64,000 bases of DNA from an uncultured Bacteroides sp. Its GTDB lineage: Bacteria > Bacteroidota > Bacteroidia > Bacteroidales > Bacteroidaceae. Below, one piece after another: positions 61,244 through 64,000 of the stretch (position 1 is the stretch's first letter; the number at the start of each line of letters is the position of its first letter). The translations under genes were made by a program, and so were the position numbers. The stretch lies in assembly GCA_949288585.1 (NCBI GenBank), contig CASEKR010000004.1:1-64000 (forward strand). The letters run 5' to 3'. Under the pieces are notes generated by a model. The model worked only from the letters and a program-made list of their open reading frames with translations, did not search any database and had not been told where the DNA came from.

Positions 61244-63118
61244 TTAGCGTCCACACAGGAGGAGCAGCACGTTGATGTCGCTGGGGGAGACTCCGGGGAT
61301 GCGGCTTGCTTGCGCGATGGTCTCCGGGTCTATCTTCGAGAGCTTCTGTCTTGCCTCGGTGGAGAGCGATTGCAGACTGTCGTAATTGAAGCGTCCTTTG
61401 AGCTTGATGGCTTCCAAACGTTGCAGCTTGTCGGCAATCATGCGTTCGCGTCCGATGTAGCCTTCGTACTTGATGAGAATTTCTGCCGCTTCGATGATTT
61501 CGTCCTTGCGTTCGGTCAGCCGGTCCAGTTCGCGTTGGAAGGCGGGAATGTGGGCGGCGATGTTCTTCAGCGTGATTTGCGGCCGGTTGATGAGTTCTAC
61601 CAACTTGCAGCCTTGGCGCAGGGGAGTGGTGCCCAGTTGCTCCAACACGGGATTGATGAGCGCGGGTTTGATGGAGTAGGAACGGGCGAAGTCGACAATC
61701 CGGCCGATGGATTCACGTTTTGAGGCCAGGAGCGCGTGGCGCTCGTTGCTGGCGAGGCCCAGTTGCCAGGCGCGTTCGGTGAGGCGCATGTCCGCATCGT
61801 CCATGCGGAGGAGTATCCGGTATTCGGCGCGGGAGGTAAACATGCGGTAGGGTTCGTCTACGCCTTTCGTCACCAGGTCGTCTATCAGGACGCCGATGTA
61901 TGCCTCGTCGCGGCCCAGAGTGAACGGGGCGCCTCCGTGGCAGTTGATGTGGGCGTTGATGCCCGCCACGATGCCCTGCCCGGCGGCTTCTTCGTAGCCG
62001 GTGGTTCCGTTCACTTGTCCGGCGAAGAAAAGATTTTTGATTTTCTTTGTTTCCAGCGTGTGCAACAGTTGCGTTGGGTCGAAGTAGTCGTACTCAATGG
62101 CGTATCCCGGGCGGTAGATTACCAGGTCGCGGAAGGCCGGTATCTGCTTGAGGGCTTCAATCTGTATGTTCATGGGAAGTGACGAGGAGAAGCCGTTCAG
62201 GTAGTATTCTTGCGTGCTTTCGCCCTCGGGTTCGAGGAAGAGTTGGTGCTGGGGCTTGTCGGGGAAAGTGACGATTTTCGTCTCAATGCTGGGGCAGTAG
62301 CGCGGGCCTATGCTTTGGATTTGCCCGTTGAAAAGGGGCGAATCCGGCAGCCCTTTCCGCAACGTCTCGTGGCAGGCTTCGTTGGTAAAGCAACTCCAAC
62401 AGGGCAGTTGCTTCAGGGGACGGACGCCGGTGCTGAGGAAAGAGAAGCGGTGGAAGTCGTTTTCTCCCTGCTGTTCTTCCATATCTTCGAAGTGCACGCT
62501 CCGCCCGTCAATGCGAACCGGTGTCCCGGTCTTCATCCGCCCGTAGGAGATGCCGTGCTGTCCGATGGATTCAGTCAGTTCGTACGAGGCGGGTTCGGAC
62601 ATGCGCCCTCCGGGGAGCATTACGCGCCCGATGTGCATCAGGCCGTTGAGGAATGTGCCGGCTGTGAGCACGACGCACTTCGCGCGGAAGGTGCAGCCCC
62701 ACACGGTGAGTACGCCTCGTACCTCGCCGTCTTCCACCAGGAGCCGGCGCACGGTGTCTTGCCAGATGTGGAGGTTGGGCGTGTTCTCCAATATTTCGCG
62801 CCATGCCCAGATGAACTTATTGCGGTCGCATTGGGCGCGGGGGCTCCACATGGCCGGGCCTTTCGAGCGGTTGAGCAGGCGGAACTGGATGGCGGTCTGG
62901 TCGGTCACCCGTCCCGTCCATCCGCCCAGGGCGTCTATCTCGCGTACGATTTGGCCTTTGGCGATGCCGCCGATGGCCGGGTTGCAACTCATCTGCCCGA
63001 TTTTGTTCATGTCCATCGTGATGAGGCACGTGCGCGAGCCGAGGTTGGCCGCAGCCGCAGCCGCCTCGCATCCGGCGTGCCCGGCTCCTATCACGATGAC
63101 GTCGTAGTTAAATTCCAT
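61244..63118 (-). CDS. mnmG: tRNA uridine-5-carboxymethylaminomethyl modification enzyme MnmG
   Basis: This 624-aa FAD protein works with MnmE to modify the wobble uridine (U34) of tRNAs. The dinucleotide-binding motif VIGAGHAGCEAA, the signature SCNPAIGGIAKG and the second site FAGQVNGTTGYEEAAGQG are present, followed by the helical C-terminal domain. The length is normal. Promoter box TATCTTTG is at 63158-63151. Confidence 0.97.
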   Translation of the reverse strand: MEFNYDVIVIGAGHAGCEAAAAAANLGSRTCLITMDMNKIGQMSCNPAIGGIAKGQIVREIDALGGWTGRVTDQTAIQFRLLNRSKGPAMWSPRAQCDRNKFIWAWREILENTPNLHIWQDTVRRLLVEDGEVRGVLTVWGCTFRAKCVVLTAGTFLNGLMHIGRVMLPGGRMSEPASYELTESIGQHGISYGRMKTGTPVRIDGRSVHFEDMEEQQGENDFHRFSFLSTGVRPLKQLPCWSCFTNEACHETLRKGLPDSPLFNGQIQSIGPRYCPSIETKIVTFPDKPQHQLFLEPEGESTQEYYLNGFSSSLPMNIQIEALKQIPAFRDLVIYRPGYAIEYDYFDPTQLLHTLETKKIKNLFFAGQVNGTTGYEEAAGQGIVAGINAHINCHGGAPFTLGRDEAYIGVLIDDLVTKGVDEPYRMFTSRAEYRILLRMDDADMRLTERAWQLGLASNERHALLASKRESIGRIVDFARSYSIKPALINPVLEQLGTTPLRQGCKLVELINRPQITLKNIAAHIPAFQRELDRLTERKDEIIEAAEILIKYEGYIGRERMIADKLQRLEAIKLKGRFNYDSLQSLSTEARQKLSKIDPETIAQASRIPGVSPSDINVLLLLCGR

Positions 63119-63588
63119 TCTTGTTTCTGAATCTTTTTAAGTATCCGGGGCAAAGATACTAAAAAGTGGGGGAATGCCTGGCAAACGCCCCGTCTTATTG
63201 CGTTTTCCTGCCCTTCTTCGCGTAGAAGGGGACGGGCGGACGGAAAAATCGCAGCCACGGGGCGTTAGGGAAAAACAAAAAGTAAGTGGAGTGGGGGGGC
63301 TGGCGCGAACGGTCCGACTTTTGCCTGGATTCTTTTTACTATTGCGATTCTCTGCTGGCGGATGGCGTCGTTTTGCTTTCAAAATGTTAGTTCTTTTTAG
63401 TACCTCTCCTTCGGGCACGCCAGAGGACGGAAGGAGAGAATCTTTCGGTTTCTTCCTTGATTTATGCGGCCGGATGGGGGCAGAAATGCGTTTTTGAACA
63501 AAATGTTACATTTATTGGCTGAATAGTGTCAATGCTTGTAGCGGAAAAAGCCTACCTTTGTTAGCGAACATAAAACACATCCAAACTA
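63119..63588. other. Intergenic region between divergent mnmG and a GH2 gene
   Basis: This 470-bp gap has a minus-strand -7 box for mnmG (63151-63158, reads TATCTTTG) and a 9-bp stem at 63404-63412/63430-63438 of unknown role. A plus-strand -7 box (63553-63560) serves the GH2 gene. I see no convincing coding sequence. Confidence 0.6.
63553..63560 (+). promoter_or_regulatory. Promoter -7 box for the right-edge GH2 gene
   Basis: TACCTTTG matches TAnnTTTG and lies 28 bp before ATG 63589. Confidence 0.6.
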
Positions 63589-64000
63589 ATGAAACGAATT
63601 GTTACCTTTTCGCTGTTGCTGGCGCTTCTTGCTGGCAACGCTTCGGCCCAATGGTCACCGGCGGGCGATCGTATCAAGACAAAGTGGGCTGAACAGATTG
63701 ACCCCGCTAATGTATTACCCGAGTATCCGCGCCCGCAGATGGAGCGTCAGGATTGGAAAAACCTGAACGGGCTGTGGCAGTATGCCGTCATCCCGAAAAA
63801 CGCCGCCCTGCCCCAGGAGTTCGAAGGCGAAATCCTTGTGCCCTTCGCCATCGAGTCGTCCCTCTCCGGCGTAGGTCGCCGCTTGGGCGAAAATTCGGAG
63901 TTGGTCTACCAACGCACTTTCACTGTGCCTTCCGACTGGCGCGGGCAGAACGTCCTGCTGCACTTCGGCGCTGTGGATTGGCGTGCCGACGTGTGGGTTA
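63589..64000 (+). CDS. GH2-family glycoside hydrolase, N-terminal part (cut by window end)
   Basis: The first 137 residues are present. A signal peptide MKRIVTFSLLLALLAGNASA is followed by RPQMERQDWKNLNGLWQYAV and GENSELVYQRTFTVP. Then comes NVLLHFGAVDWRADVWV, the N-terminal sugar-binding jelly roll of GH2 enzymes (beta-galactosidase, beta-mannosidase or beta-glucuronidase type). The catalytic barrel is outside the window, so specificity cannot be read. It has its own promoter box and is unlinked to the region 3 locus. Confidence 0.85.
   Translation, partial: MKRIVTFSLLLALLAGNASAQWSPAGDRIKTKWAEQIDPANVLPEYPRPQMERQDWKNLNGLWQYAVIPKNAALPQEFEGEILVPFAIESSLSGVGRRLGENSELVYQRTFTVPSDWRGQNVLLHFGAVDWRADVWV

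Overview
The window comes from a member of the Bacteroidota, most likely Bacteroidaceae or a close relative. The evidence is a SusC/SusD polysaccharide-utilization locus, a hybrid two-component system, promoters of the TAnnTTTG type, many lipoproteins with Bacteroidetes-style lipoboxes, and a Bacteroides-like housekeeping block (mnmG-apt-uvrC-dtd-mazG-deoC). No rRNA, tRNA, CRISPR array, transposase or integrase was recognised.

Region 1 (1-16927, + strand, AT-rich with GC-rich patches) is the unusual part. It is a tandem array of cassettes, each built around a small secreted-peptide precursor with the NVEALA motif. A typical cassette has a peptide of 72-85 aa with an even number of cysteines after the motif, a stem-loop, a beta-propeller lipoprotein, and a lipoprotein joining a thioredoxin-like CxxC domain to a DUF1573 domain. 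Five peptide genes, four propellers and three complete plus one partial Trx-DUF1573 genes are present. Two signal peptidase I genes, a membrane-anchored winged-helix regulator, a transglutaminase-like lipoprotein and an O-antigen-ligase-like/TPR membrane protein complete the locus. The 3' halves of the Trx-DUF1573 genes and the following intergenic regions are nearly identical direct repeats, while the segments between them have diverged. Ahead of the peptide genes sits a repeated element that, on the minus strand, reads as a Bacteroides promoter, a short RNA and a terminator hairpin. My working model is an exported, disulfide-containing peptide family that is matured in the periplasm, diversified by recombination and perhaps controlled by antisense RNA. 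The function is unknown.

Region 2 (16928-26206, +) is a four-gene RND efflux operon: periplasmic adaptor, RND permease, TolC-like outer membrane factor and a second RND permease. Three tandem hairpins inside an outer inverted repeat lie between the first permease and the TolC gene.

Region 3 (26213-48498, -) is a polysaccharide-utilization locus read right to left: GH76, GH125, SGNH hydrolase, SusC, SusD, DUF1735/F5-8C surface lipoprotein, GH76, GH97 and GH2, then a separately promoted hybrid two-component regulator. GH76 plus GH125 points to an alpha-1,6-mannan backbone. GH97 and GH2 suggest galactose-type or similar side groups.

Region 4 (48734-63118, almost all -) is housekeeping: lgt, a panE-like reductase, a shortened ORF6N protein, ychF, a small membrane protein, polA (divergent from a polyprenyl diphosphate synthase gene), deoC, mazG-like, dtd, uvrC, apt and mnmG. 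GC-rich tandem repeats and a 22-bp perfect palindrome occupy two of the gaps. At the right edge (63589-64000, +) a second GH2 enzyme begins and is cut by the window end.
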